Assembly: GCA_025454915.1 (NCBI GenBank)
Contig: JALONN010000001.1
Span: 124,001-188,000 of the forward strand
Length of the DNA: 64,000 nt
Direction of reading: 5' to 3'
From: Raineya sp.
GTDB lineage: Bacteria; Bacteroidota; Bacteroidia; Cytophagales; Thermonemataceae
A program made the position numbers and the translations under genes. Positions 27,355 to 35,991 of the stretch are shown piece after piece (positions within the stretch are counted from its first letter, which is position 1; every line of letters starts with the position of its first letter). Below the pieces are notes generated by a model. That model searched no databases, was not told where the DNA came from, and saw only the letters and a list, made by a program, of their open reading frames with translations.

Positions 27355-27369
27355 GATTTTAAATACAAC

Positions 27370-27399
27370 AAAAAAGCCAAAGGAAACTTTGGCTTTTTT
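27370..27399 (+). terminator. Strong terminator of the adhesin/CHU_C operon
   Basis: AAAAAAGCCAAAG (27370-27382) pairs perfectly with CTTTGGCTTTTTT (27387-27399) around a GAAA loop, 15 nt after the CHU_C stop codon. Confidence 0.9.
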
Positions 27400-27410
27400 A
27401 ACAATATAAA

Positions 27411-27625
27411 CTTGAAAACATTATACAAAGAGTATTATATCTTATTTTATGTGTTTTGGGTATAAATTTGCATTTATTTGCTCAATCTGTTTCTTTTTGA
27501 GCTAGAAAAATTATACACAACTGACATTAGATACTCAAAGAATTCCAACTGGCTTTTATACGCTAAAGATAAGGAATAGTTTCGGAAATGAAATCACGAA
27601 ACGAATTATTGTAGAACACCACTAA
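27411..27625 (+). pseudogene. Decayed remnant of a T9SS-exported protein
   Basis: One frame from 27411 to 27500 reads like the end of a signal peptide (L-Y-L-I-L-C-V-L-G-I-N-L-H-L-F-A-Q-S-V) with no start codon, then a stop. A different frame from 27506 to 27625 reads QLTLDTQRIPTGFYTLKI, then NEITKRIIVEHH and a stop, which is the C-terminal end of a type A sorting domain. The whole middle of the gene is missing and the frames differ, so this is a deletion scar rather than a gene. It has its own terminator at 27624. Confidence 0.55.
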
Positions 27626-27649
27626 AAAGAGAGCCGTTACTCTCTTTTT
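27624..27649 (+). terminator. Terminator of the T9SS remnant
   Basis: AAAAAGAGAG (27624-27633) pairs with CTCTCTTTTT (27640-27649) around a 6-nt loop, overlapping the remnant's stop codon. Its survival supports the view that a real gene once ended here. Confidence 0.75.
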
Positions 27650-27784
27650 GTTTTAATAAAGCATTCTTATGACATAATTGTATCTATTATTAAAGATTGT
27701 TGGACATGTTTTTACTTTTTAGTTATATCCCAAGCCATTTTGTCAGTTTTTGAAAAAATTATCCATAAAAACGAAAAAAAGTAT

Positions 27785-27792
27785 TAAATTTG
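27785..27792 (+). promoter_or_regulatory. Possible -7 element of secA
   Basis: TAAATTTG matches TANNTTTG and lies 82 nt before the secA ATG. The nearest TTTG (27749) is further away than usual, so only the -7 box is offered. Confidence 0.4.
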
Positions 27793-27874
27793 CAGTCCGA
27801 AAAGGATTGCACCAAAATTTTGTGGAAAGCAAACTTTATTCTTAATTGCGTAATATATTAACTAATTCATACAA

Positions 27875-30800
27875 ATGGCTAATTTTATTGTAAATGCCCT
27901 CGCCAAATTGGTGGGTTCTAAAGTAGAAAAAGACCGTAAAGAACTACAACCTTATATTGGAAAAGTCAATATCGAGTTTGCAAAACTCAGAGAAGTATCC
28001 AATGATGGTCTGCGTCAGAAAACACAAGATCTCAAGAATTATATACAAGAAAAATTAAAAGACCTTGATAGCCAGATTGCCGATTTGAAAAAGCAAATTG
28101 CTGATAATCCTCAAATGGGTGTTTTAGACCAAGAAAAGATTTTCAATAAAATTGATGAATTAGGAAAAGAACACGACAAACAACTAGAAGTCGTTTTAGA
28201 AGAAATTCTTCCTCAGGCATTTGCCATTGTAAAAGAGACTGCTCGCCGTTTCAAAGAAAATACTGAATTAGAAGTAACTGTTACAGATTTTGATAGAGAA
28301 ATTTCTGTAAGAAAAGACAATGTAGAAATCAGAGAAGGTAAAGCTGTCTGGAAAAACTCATGGATAGCAGCAGGCAACCGTATCACTTGGGACATGATGC
28401 ACTACGATGTGCAGATTATCGGCGGTGTGGTATTGCATAAAGGCAGAGTAGCCGAAATGGCAACAGGTGAAGGTAAAACGCTTGTGGCTTCTTTCCCTGC
28501 ATTTTTAAATGCTATAGCTGGAAAAGGTGTACACATTGTAACCGTAAACGACTACCTTGCTCGTAGGGATAGTGAGTGGATGGCTCCTCTGTTTGAGTTT
28601 CATGGTTTGAGAGTAGACTGTATTGACAAACACCAACCCAATTCGCAAGCTCGTAGAAATGCTTATTTGGCAGATATTACCTACGGAACAAACAACGAAT
28701 TTGGTTTTGATTATTTGCGTGATAACATGGTCAATAGCCCTGACCAGCTTGTACAACGCAAATTACATTATGCAATGGTCGATGAGGTAGACTCTGTATT
28801 GATTGATGATGCCCGTACTCCTCTAATTATTGCTGGTCCTGTCAGCAAAACAGGGCAAGAAGAAATGTTTTATGCACTGAAGCCACGTATCGAAAGACTT
28901 GTAAATGCTCAAAAACAAATTGTAAATGAGTTTTTAACAGAAGCCAAAAGAAAAATTCAGGCTGGAGATACAAAAGAAGGCGGATTGGCATTATTTAGAG
29001 CTCACAGAGGTTTACCAAAAAGCAAACCCCTTATCAAGTTTCTTGGTGAAACTGGTATGAAAGCTCTTTTACAGAAAACAGAAGCGATTTATCTTGCTGA
29101 TAACCAAAAATTAATGCCTGAGGCAGATAGTCCTTTATATTTCACTATCGAAGAAAAAAACAATCAAATTGAGCTTACTCAAAAAGGCTTGGATTTGATT
29201 ACCACTACCAGCGAAGATGCAAACTTCTTCGTATTACCTGATATCGGTTCCGAAATTGCTAAAATAGAAAACAGTACTACTCTATCTCTTGAAGATAAAG
29301 CTCATCAAAAAGAAAATCTAATCACAGACTATAGCATCAAAGCAGAACGTATTCATATTGTAAACCAATTATTAAAGGCTTACTGTATGTTTGAGAAAGA
29401 TGTAGAGTATATCATTGTAGAAGGTGAAGTAAAGATTGTAGATGAGCAGACAGGTCGTGTAATGGAAGGCAGACGCTATTCTGACGGTTTACACCAAGCT
29501 TTAGAAGCCAAAGAAAACGTAAAAATAGAACAGGCTACCCAAACCTATGCAACTGTTACGCTTCAAAACTACTTCCGTATGTACCATAAACTTGCTGGTA
29601 TGACGGGTACAGCAGAAACAGAAGCAGGTGAATTGTGGGAAATCTATAAATTGGATGTGGTGGTTATTCCTACCAACAGACCCATATCAAGAAAAGACAG
29701 TAACGACTTGGTATTCAAAACCATGCGTGAGAAATTTAACGCCGTTATTGAAGAAATTGTACAACTCACCGAAAAAGGAAGACCCGTACTGGTAGGTACT
29801 ACTTCCGTTGAAATTTCTGAGTTACTCAGCAGAATGCTTACCATGCGTAAAATTAAGCACCAAGTTCTAAATGCTAAACAAAACCAAAAAGAAGCAGAAG
29901 TTGTAGCATTGGCTGGTTTACCTGGTACAGTAACGATTGCAACCAACATGGCTGGTCGTGGTACGGATATTAAACTAACAGCAGAATCGAAGGCTGCTGG
30001 AGGACTTGCCATTATTGGTACTGAACGCCACGAATCTCGAAGAGTAGACAGACAGCTTAGAGGTCGTGCTGGTCGCCAGGGAGACCCTGGTACATCTCAG
30101 TTCTTTGTGAGTTTAGAAGACCAATTGATGCGTTTATTTGGTTCTGACCGTATTGCCAAAGTAATGGATAGAATGGGCTTAAAAGAAGGTGAAGTAATTC
30201 AACACTCTTGGGTAACCAAATCCATCGAAAGAGCCCAGAAAAAAGTTGAGGAAAATAACTTTGGTATGCGTAAGCGTTTGCTTGAATATGATGACGTGAT
30301 GAACGTACAACGTGAACAGATTTACAAACGCCGTAGAAATGCTTTATTTGGAGATAGATTGCAAATAGACCTTTATACCATGATGTATGAAGTTTGTAAG
30401 CAGACTGTAGAGTCTATGCAAACTCCTGATAATTTCGAGAATTTTGAATTAGAGTTTATCTCTACATTTGGTTTTACTCCTGATATTCAGGCAAATGAAT
30501 TCAATTCTAAAAACACAGCAAACTGTATCAATAAATTATACCGTCAGATTGTAGAGCATTACAGAAGTAAAAATCAACAACTGATTGAAGGTTTACACTC
30601 TGGCTTAGAAGCTCAGTATGAAGCTACTCAGGGCAGATTCCAAAATATTGGTATTCCTTTCGGTGATGGCAGAAAGCAAATCTTCTTAGAAGTTGATTTC
30701 AAAAAAGCACTAGAAACCAAAGGTACAGAAGTTATTAGAGAGCTCGAAAAAGTTGCTACACTTGCTATTATTGACCAAGAGTGGAAAGAGCATTTACGTG

Positions 30801-31240
30801 ATATGGACGATTTGAAACAGTCTGTACAAATGGCTAGTTATGAGCAAAAAGACCCTCTTTTGATTTATAAATTCGAGTCATTCCAGTTGTTTAAAACTTT
30901 CATTACTAGAGTAAACAAAGATATTATTTCGTTTTTGATGCGTTCACATGTGGTTGTACCCGAACAAGAGCCTCAAATGGTTCAGGAAATAAAAGTTCAG
31001 GAGAACCAGAACAAAAAAATTAAAATGCAAAAAGAAGAATATATTTCTTCTGCAAGCAACGAGTATTATGATCCTACTCCTGAGCCTGAAGTAAAACTAC
31101 AACCCATGAAATCACAGAAAATCGCAGACAGAAACCAGAAGGTAAATGTGATGTATCATGACGGCAAAGTGCTTAGAGATGTAAAATATAAAAAAGTAGA
31201 AGAAGATTTGGCAAATAACAAATGTGTGCTGATAGACTAA
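27875..31240 (+). CDS. secA: Preprotein translocase ATPase SecA
   Basis: A 1,121-residue SecA, long as usual in Bacteroidota. The Walker A motif ATGEGKT is at 196-202 and DEVDS at 303-307; VPTNRPISRKD-type and TNMAGRGTDIKL segments form the second helicase half, with GTERHESRRVDRQLRGRAGRQGDPG. Insertions of about 100 residues after the first motifs are typical of the phylum. It powers Sec export, the first step for all the signal-peptide proteins in this window. The C-terminus ends VEEDLANNKCVLID and lacks the usual CxCx8CH zinc finger. The first stretch (1-130) contains a coiled-coil-like insertion. Confidence 0.97.
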   Translation: MANFIVNALAKLVGSKVEKDRKELQPYIGKVNIEFAKLREVSNDGLRQKTQDLKNYIQEKLKDLDSQIADLKKQIADNPQMGVLDQEKIFNKIDELGKEHDKQLEVVLEEILPQAFAIVKETARRFKENTELEVTVTDFDREISVRKDNVEIREGKAVWKNSWIAAGNRITWDMMHYDVQIIGGVVLHKGRVAEMATGEGKTLVASFPAFLNAIAGKGVHIVTVNDYLARRDSEWMAPLFEFHGLRVDCIDKHQPNSQARRNAYLADITYGTNNEFGFDYLRDNMVNSPDQLVQRKLHYAMVDEVDSVLIDDARTPLIIAGPVSKTGQEEMFYALKPRIERLVNAQKQIVNEFLTEAKRKIQAGDTKEGGLALFRAHRGLPKSKPLIKFLGETGMKALLQKTEAIYLADNQKLMPEADSPLYFTIEEKNNQIELTQKGLDLITTTSEDANFFVLPDIGSEIAKIENSTTLSLEDKAHQKENLITDYSIKAERIHIVNQLLKAYCMFEKDVEYIIVEGEVKIVDEQTGRVMEGRRYSDGLHQALEAKENVKIEQATQTYATVTLQNYFRMYHKLAGMTGTAETEAGELWEIYKLDVVVIPTNRPISRKDSNDLVFKTMREKFNAVIEEIVQLTEKGRPVLVGTTSVEISELLSRMLTMRKIKHQVLNAKQNQKEAEVVALAGLPGTVTIATNMAGRGTDIKLTAESKAAGGLAIIGTERHESRRVDRQLRGRAGRQGDPGTSQFFVSLEDQLMRLFGSDRIAKVMDRMGLKEGEVIQHSWVTKSIERAQKKVEENNFGMRKRLLEYDDVMNVQREQIYKRRRNALFGDRLQIDLYTMMYEVCKQTVESMQTPDNFENFELEFISTFGFTPDIQANEFNSKNTANCINKLYRQIVEHYRSKNQQLIEGLHSGLEAQYEATQGRFQNIGIPFGDGRKQIFLEVDFKKALETKGTEVIRELEKVATLAIIDQEWKEHLRDMDDLKQSVQMASYEQKDPLLIYKFESFQLFKTFITRVNKDIISFLMRSHVVVPEQEPQMVQEIKVQENQNKKIKMQKEEYISSASNEYYDPTPEPEVKLQPMKSQKIADRNQKVNVMYHDGKVLRDVKYKKVEEDLANNKCVLID

Positions 31241-31241
31241 C

Positions 31242-31272
31242 AAAAAAGGCGTATTGAAAATACGCCTTTTTT
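31242..31272 (+). terminator. Terminator of secA
   Basis: AAAAAAGGCGTATT (31242-31255) pairs perfectly with AATACGCCTTTTTT (31259-31272) around a 3-nt loop, right after the secA stop codon. Confidence 0.9.
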
Positions 31273-31300
31273 GTTTACATCAATTCAAGATTTTATAGTT

Positions 31301-32056
31301 ATGGAAAAATATTTGATTGCTTTATGTTTCTTTTTTTCTTATCATTTAGCTATGGCTCAACAAAAAACCATTGACTTTCTAATCGAACACGAAAAATATA
31401 TAGTTTTAGCAGAAAAAGTCAAAGAAAAGCTTGAAGTATCAGATACTCAATTTAGTTTTCAACTTGTTTTATATGGTAAAGACAACCTTATGATAGAATG
31501 GACACAAACATCTCCTCATTCCAATACGTCCATACATCTTCGTTTCATGAGACAACCAGCTATATTTGAATTTGTATGTGATAAATCCATCAAAGAAGAT
31601 AAACAAAAGTCTATAGAGAGTTTTATTCGTCATTTTTTACAGAACTTTTCTCTTTTAAATTCTCCTTTATTAAAAAAATATCAAGATAAAGAAATTATAA
31701 ACTATTTAAATAAAATAGACATTATTGCAAAAAATGGCTATGCTTGTAGCTCAGGAGATGATTATCAAGCAGGTTTATACAGTGAAATCATTATTTCTGA
31801 TGTTTATTTACGTCTCAATCAAATCAATTGGTGGAATGCAAAATCATTGGACAGAAACAATTATTGTATGCGTAAATTAGTATTTTTAATTCCTGTTCAA
31901 GATAATAAAAGCTTGCTGTCAGAAATACTTAAAAAGGAATTTCTCAATACTTACTCATATCAAGATATGGTAGCAGGTTTTGAAGACCATTCCGCTCCCG
32001 ATTATCGTACTTGTGGTCAGGCTATTTTAAAAGCTCTCCAAGATGAATTTCGTTAA
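31301..32056 (+). CDS. Secreted protein of unknown family
   Basis: About 251 residues from the MEKYLI start at 31301; an upstream in-frame ATG (31271) lies in the secA terminator and is unlikely. The signal peptide is clear (FFFSYHLAMAQ). The mature part is charged and aromatic, with a WTQTSPHSNTSIHLRF strand pair and two well-spaced cysteines (YACSSGDDY and RTCGQA) plus N-Y-C-M. I do not recognise the family. It is probably periplasmic. It converges with xerD. Confidence 0.65.
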   Translation: MEKYLIALCFFFSYHLAMAQQKTIDFLIEHEKYIVLAEKVKEKLEVSDTQFSFQLVLYGKDNLMIEWTQTSPHSNTSIHLRFMRQPAIFEFVCDKSIKEDKQKSIESFIRHFLQNFSLLNSPLLKKYQDKEIINYLNKIDIIAKNGYACSSGDDYQAGLYSEIIISDVYLRLNQINWWNAKSLDRNNYCMRKLVFLIPVQDNKSLLSEILKKEFLNTYSYQDMVAGFEDHSAPDYRTCGQAILKALQDEFR

Positions 32057-32069
32057 ACCATATCTATTT

Positions 32070-32966
32070 TCAGCTTCTTGGATGAAACTGCTGAATGGTC
32101 TGACGCAGATAATCCTTATCTAAGTGTGTATAAATTTCGGTAGTCGTAATAGACTCATGTCCAAGCATTTCCTGAATAGCCCTCAAATCTGCTCCACCTT
32201 CTAGTAAATGTGTTGCAAAACTATGTCTAAAAGTATGGGGGCTAATATTTTTATTCAGAGAAATTTTTTGTGCCAATTCTTTAATAACCAGAAATATAAA
32301 AACCCTTGTCAGGTTTTTACCTCGTCGGTTCAGAAATACATAATTTTCGTAGCCTCTAGGTATATTGATGTGGTTTCTAATGTGTTCTAAATACATTTTG
32401 GTATATTTAATGGCATCTTTGCCAATAGGTACAAAACGTTCTTTATTGCCTTTTCCAATTACTTTCAAGAAACCTATATCAAAATAAAGCTGCGAAAGTG
32501 TCAGTTCTGTAAGCTCTGAAACACGCAATCCACAACTGTATAAAATTTCTAAAATAGCTCTATTTCTTGTACCCTCAGGAGTAGATAAATCTATGGCAGC
32601 CAGTAATTTTTCAATTTCTTCGTAAGAAAGTGTATCAGGCAGTTTACGGGCAAGTTTAGGGGCTTCTATCAGATATGAGGGGTCTTGTTGAATGATATTC
32701 TCTAAAAATAAAAATTTATAAAAAGCCTTAATACCAGATAGTACACGAGCTTGTGAAGCTTCTGCAATACCTAACTCATTGAGATACACCAAAAAATCTT
32801 GTATCTGATGGTGGGTTATTTTCTCAGGATTTGTCCATTCTTGGCTTTGAGCATATTCTCTAAATTTTACCACATCACGCAGATAAGCCTCCAAAGAATT
32901 TTCTGCAAAGCCTCTTTCCAGCTTCAAATAGTTTTTAAACTGCTCTGTATAAATCTGCCAATTCAT
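32070..32966 (-). CDS. xerD: Tyrosine recombinase XerD
   Basis: From the MNWQIY start the protein is 298 residues, the same length as E. coli XerD. All catalytic residues sit at the same numbers as in E. coli: Arg148 (CGLRVSEL), Lys172 (GKGNKERFVP), His244 and Arg247 (HTFRHSFATH), His270 (LGHESITTT) and Tyr279. The frame is open upstream to 32990, but the shorter start fits the family. XerD resolves chromosome dimers at dif with XerC and FtsK. No attachment site or phage genes are near, so a mobile-element integrase is unlikely. Confidence 0.93.
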   Translation of the reverse strand: MNWQIYTEQFKNYLKLERGFAENSLEAYLRDVVKFREYAQSQEWTNPEKITHHQIQDFLVYLNELGIAEASQARVLSGIKAFYKFLFLENIIQQDPSYLIEAPKLARKLPDTLSYEEIEKLLAAIDLSTPEGTRNRAILEILYSCGLRVSELTELTLSQLYFDIGFLKVIGKGNKERFVPIGKDAIKYTKMYLEHIRNHINIPRGYENYVFLNRRGKNLTRVFIFLVIKELAQKISLNKNISPHTFRHSFATHLLEGGADLRAIQEMLGHESITTTEIYTHLDKDYLRQTIQQFHPRS

Positions 32967-32985
32967 GCTTTTTCGTTGAAAAATT

Positions 32986-33069
32986 ATCAATGAACAATAT
33001 TTCTAAGGTTCTTTTATGAAAATAAATTTTTATTTTTTGTGCCAATGAATAGTTTTCATTGTTCATTAT
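32986..33069. repeat. Intergenic GAACAAT/CATTGTTCATT words
   Basis: TTATCAATGAACAATATTTC near 32986 matches the copy near 12797 and is followed by TTTTCATTGTTCATTATTCA at 33053-33072, partly inverted with respect to it. The copy upstream of YjbR/MmcQ has the same place relative to its gene. Role unknown. Confidence 0.45.
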
Positions 33070-33523
33070 TCATTGACAAAATTTGAGTAGTATGATCTGC
33101 TGTTTTTACTTTGTCTATTACTTCTTCTACAATTCCCTTACTATCAATCACAAATGTAACTCTTACAGTTCCCATATACTTTCTACCATACATACTTTTT
33201 TCTTTCCAAACACCATATGCCTCTACAATACTATGGTCGGTGTCTGCTACAAGCGGGAAGGGTAAATCATATTTTTTTATAAATTTCTGATGTGATTTCT
33301 CATCATCTATACTTACTCCTATTATTTGATAGCCTTTTTCTAAAAGGGCTTCATAATTATCTCTCAAATTGCAAGCTTGAGCTGTACAGCCTGAGGTATC
33401 ATCTTTAGGATAAAAATACAGAACTGTTTTTTTCTTCGTACCTAAAAAGTCTTTTAGTTTAATTAAATTTCCGTTTTCGTCTTTGCCTTCAAATAGAGGA
33501 GCTTTTTCACCTTTTTGTATCAT
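33056..33523 (-). CDS. bcp: Peroxiredoxin Bcp (thiol peroxidase)
   Basis: A 155-residue peroxiredoxin of the Bcp/PrxQ class, which reduces hydrogen peroxide and organic peroxides using thioredoxin. The peroxidatic Cys46 and resolving Cys51 sit in DDTSGCTAQACNLRDNY, and YFYPKDDTSGCTAQA is the family signature. SIDDEKSHQKFIKKYDLPFPLVAD follows. Length and start are typical. It is cytoplasmic. It lies 533 bp after nothing else of the redox type but is upstream of the SiaC/ferredoxin pair on the same strand, with its own gap. Confidence 0.93.
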   Translation of the reverse strand: MIQKGEKAPLFEGKDENGNLIKLKDFLGTKKKTVLYFYPKDDTSGCTAQACNLRDNYEALLEKGYQIIGVSIDDEKSHQKFIKKYDLPFPLVADTDHSIVEAYGVWKEKSMYGRKYMGTVRVTFVIDSKGIVEEVIDKVKTADHTTQILSMNNEQ

Positions 33524-33622
33524 AAATGTTTGTGTTTAAATTGTTTCGTAGTCATAACAAAAAACAACTCCCACAAGTTTTAGTGTGGGAGTATATTCTA
33601 ATATCTCATATTTTCTCAAAAA

Positions 33623-34000
33623 CTACATTTGGAATAAATCAAAAGGCAATGCAATAATATCTTTAAAGTCTTTTCCTGCATCTTGCATATCCTCATCTTT
33701 AGGGTCGTAATACCACTGAACAGATACCAGTTTACCTTTTTCCTTAAAGGTTTCTAATTTCTTAAACACATCCAGAATAAGTTTTGAAGAGGCTGTATTA
33801 AAATATTCTAATTTAAAAACAGCTTGAACAGAGCTAATGTTACTTTTTTGCTTACATTGTTCAAGCCAATCTAAAATAGGGTTATAAAAAGCAGGAGCAT
33901 TTTCAGGAATAGACCTTCCAGCCATTTCAAAAACACCTGTAAGGGTATCAAAGTTCACTTTAGGGGTTCTATTGGTTTTTTCGATTACTAAACTTTCCAT
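33623..34000 (-). CDS. SiaC-family regulatory phosphoprotein (DUF1987)
   Basis: A 125-residue protein of the SiaC/DUF1987 family. The STAS-like core has the signature KLEYFNTASSKLILD with the likely phosphosite Thr69 (SiaC of Pseudomonas is phosphorylated on the matching Thr), and the tail V-Q-W-Y-Y-D-P-K-D-E-D-M-Q-D-A-G-K-D. In Pseudomonas, SiaC switches diguanylate cyclase SiaD on and is controlled by kinase SiaB and phosphatase SiaA; none of those genes is visible here. It is 12 bp downstream of the ferredoxin gene on the same strand, so the two form an operon. Confidence 0.85.
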   Translation of the reverse strand: MESLVIEKTNRTPKVNFDTLTGVFEMAGRSIPENAPAFYNPILDWLEQCKQKSNISSVQAVFKLEYFNTASSKLILDVFKKLETFKEKGKLVSVQWYYDPKDEDMQDAGKDFKDIIALPFDLFQM

Positions 34001-34012
34001 AAATTTTGATTT

Positions 34013-34348
34013 TTAGTCTTGGTACTCAATATGGGGTAATTGATAAATTTTAGGTACTTTCACGCTGATTATAATGTTCTCATTTTCTAAAGGCATTGCT
34101 TGGCAAGCAAGTCTTTCATGAGGTTTCAGACGTTGTTGAACCAGAAACTTATTTTCTGATTCTGTAAGAGGGCTTAAATGCTCTTCTCCTTCCAAAATTA
34201 TCATTTTACAAGTAGTACATCTCCCTTTTGCACCACAGGCTTGCATCCAATCTATGTTATTTTCAGCAAGTGATTGCAAAATAGTTTTTTTTTCGGAAAG
34301 TAAAATAGTTTTTTGGTTTAAATTTTTAATATCAAGAATTACCCCCAT
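34013..34348 (-). CDS. [2Fe-2S] ferredoxin
   Basis: A 111-residue ferredoxin-fold protein. The cluster cysteines are Cys38, Cys44, Cys47 (CGAKGRCTTC) and Cys82 (LACQ), a C-x5-C-x2-C spacing closer to adrenodoxin-type than plant-type ferredoxins. It carries electrons for an unknown reductase or oxygenase. First gene of a two-gene operon with the SiaC homologue (12-bp gap). An 18-bp palindrome lies 61 bp upstream. Confidence 0.88.
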   Translation of the reverse strand: MGVILDIKNLNQKTILLSEKKTILQSLAENNIDWMQACGAKGRCTTCKMIILEGEEHLSPLTESENKFLVQQRLKPHERLACQAMPLENENIIISVKVPKIYQLPHIEYQD

Positions 34349-34408
34349 GTTTTTTTAACAAATAGTATCTCTAAATTAAATATATATTGTTGTTTTGTAA
34401 ATATCTGA

Positions 34409-34426
34409 TAATCAAAATTTTGATTA
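34409..34426. promoter_or_regulatory. 18-bp perfect palindrome
   Basis: TAATCAAAATTTTGATTA is a perfect palindrome between the luxE-like stop codon and the ferredoxin start. No U-run follows, so an operator is more likely than a terminator; the protein that would bind is unknown. Confidence 0.4.
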
Positions 34427-34437
34427 GTATATAAAAT

Positions 34438-35424
34438 CTAATAACTAATCATCAGATTGCAGCCTCTTTGCTCTGTATTATCAGAACGCCCTAAAACCAT
34501 AAACTGATTATTCTCTAAAATTGTTCCTAAATCTTGTGTTGCAATAAAAGCACAAGTTTCTATATTAGCCAAATCTATTACATTGATAACGCCTCGTTTA
34601 TGGGTGTAGGTTAAAGGATCGTTTACTTCTCTAAGCAAAATTCGCATTGTTGCAGGCATTTCAAAAATGCCTTGTCCTTTGGAGTAGGCTTGAGAAATCA
34701 ATTCTGTCATGCCATATTCCGAATGAACGGTCTCTATCTGTAACTGATTCTGTAAAATTTCATGTACTTCCTCCCGTATCATTTCTTTTCTACGCCCTTT
34801 CATGCCTCCTGTTTCCATCAAAATCACATCTGAAAGGTCTATCTGATGGGTTTCTGCTAAATCTAAAAGAGCAAATGTTACTCCCACAAGTAATATTTTT
34901 CTATCCTTATTTTTCCGAATGGTTTCAATGGTTCGGAAAAGACGTTCATAATCATATAAATAAAACCCTGCATACTCCGATTTACTAGCCTCTATAAAGC
35001 GTTCTATCATAAAAACCAATGAAGAAGCCCCTTGTTCTAAATAAGAAGGTAACAAAGCTAAAATATGATAATTTTCAAGGCTTCCATACACCTGTTCAAA
35101 AAGCCTGATGCTATTTTGAGTATAAAAATGGGTATCTGTTAAGTAATGTTTGCTTTTAGAGGTTTGGGTTGTGCCACTGCTCTCAAAAATAATCTGATGA
35201 GGTTCTTGAATAGAACGAATAGAATAAAATTTAAAGAATTCGATAGGTAAGCATGGAATTTGCTCTAACTTTTTTATATTTGAAGTATCTACCCCCAAAT
35301 TTTTAACAAATTGGGCATAAATTATGTTATAATGGAGCTGAAACTGAAAGATTTCAAGAGCTAAGGCTTCAAAATTTTCAGGTTTTACATTCAAAATGTG
35401 TTCTTTAAAATATTCTAATTGCAT
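34438..35424 (-). CDS. LuxE-like acyl-protein synthetase
   Basis: A 328-residue protein of the LuxE family (ANL-like acyl-adenylating enzymes that then carry the acyl group on a cysteine). The AMP-binding motif ESSGTTQ is at 81-87, with IPCLPIEFFK before it, and SEYGMTELISQAY near 235. The C-terminal RGCNLMISY holds Cys322, close to the position of the acyl-accepting Cys of LuxE. No luxAB or luxCD genes are near, so bioluminescence is not implied; a role in activating a fatty or aromatic acid is likelier. The start codon is 8 bp from the start of the divergent lipoprotein gene, so their promoters must overlap coding DNA. Confidence 0.8.
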   Translation of the reverse strand: MQLEYFKEHILNVKPENFEALALEIFQFQLHYNIIYAQFVKNLGVDTSNIKKLEQIPCLPIEFFKFYSIRSIQEPHQIIFESSGTTQTSKSKHYLTDTHFYTQNSIRLFEQVYGSLENYHILALLPSYLEQGASSLVFMIERFIEASKSEYAGFYLYDYERLFRTIETIRKNKDRKILLVGVTFALLDLAETHQIDLSDVILMETGGMKGRRKEMIREEVHEILQNQLQIETVHSEYGMTELISQAYSKGQGIFEMPATMRILLREVNDPLTYTHKRGVINVIDLANIETCAFIATQDLGTILENNQFMVLGRSDNTEQRGCNLMISY

Positions 35425-35432
35425 ATAATAAT

Positions 35433-35990
35433 ATGAGAAAACTATTTTTATATTCTTTGATAACCATTTTTACAATATTAGGGTTTTCTTCGTGTCTTAC
35501 AAAACCCGATTTTCCCAAACAGCCTGCCATAAGTTTTAATTCTGTATTTTTTAGACCCCAAGATGCAACTAGATTAGATTCTATTTCAATTGGTATTAAC
35601 TTTAAGGATGGTGATGGTGATATTGGACTTACAACAGCCGATACTTCTGGTAAATTTGCCCCTAGAAACCCTGATGGTTCTCGAAATGAATTTCATTTTA
35701 ACTTTTATCATAAAATTCTCAAAAGGAATAAATTTTCAGGAGAATATGAAGTCCTTAATGCTATTCTAGATCAAGGAAGAGTCCCACCTCTTCTTGAAAG
35801 AGCACAACCAGGACCAATAGAGGGACAATTATTTTATTATTTTAACTATGACTTTGTCAATGCTCTTGATATAAATGGTAACACAATAAATTTGAGACGA
35901 GATAGTGTAAAATTTGAGGTTTTTATTTATGATAGAGCATTAAATAAAAGTAATACTATTAGGACTTCTGCAATATATGTAAATCCTTAA
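35433..35990 (+). CDS. Putative lipoprotein
   Basis: A 185-residue protein with a lipoprotein signal peptide ending FSSC (Cys21), so probably anchored in the outer membrane. The body has F-K-D-G-D-G-D-I-G-L and a long beta-rich part. The pattern matches small lipoproteins common in Bacteroidota whose role is unknown. It is the first gene of a pair with the FAD enzyme, which begins 1 bp after its stop codon, and divergent from the LuxE-like gene. Confidence 0.8.
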   Translation: MRKLFLYSLITIFTILGFSSCLTKPDFPKQPAISFNSVFFRPQDATRLDSISIGINFKDGDGDIGLTTADTSGKFAPRNPDGSRNEFHFNFYHKILKRNKFSGEYEVLNAILDQGRVPPLLERAQPGPIEGQLFYYFNYDFVNALDINGNTINLRRDSVKFEVFIYDRALNKSNTIRTSAIYVNP

Positions 35991-35991
35991 T

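Noticed and set aside
32070..32966. XerD as an integrase of a genomic island
   Set aside because: All six catalytic residues are at the E. coli XerD positions and length is 298; no att site or phage gene is adjacent.
34438..35424. A bioluminescence operon from the LuxE-like gene
   Set aside because: No luxA, luxB, luxC or luxD sequences lie nearby; LuxE-like enzymes are common in non-luminous Bacteroidota.
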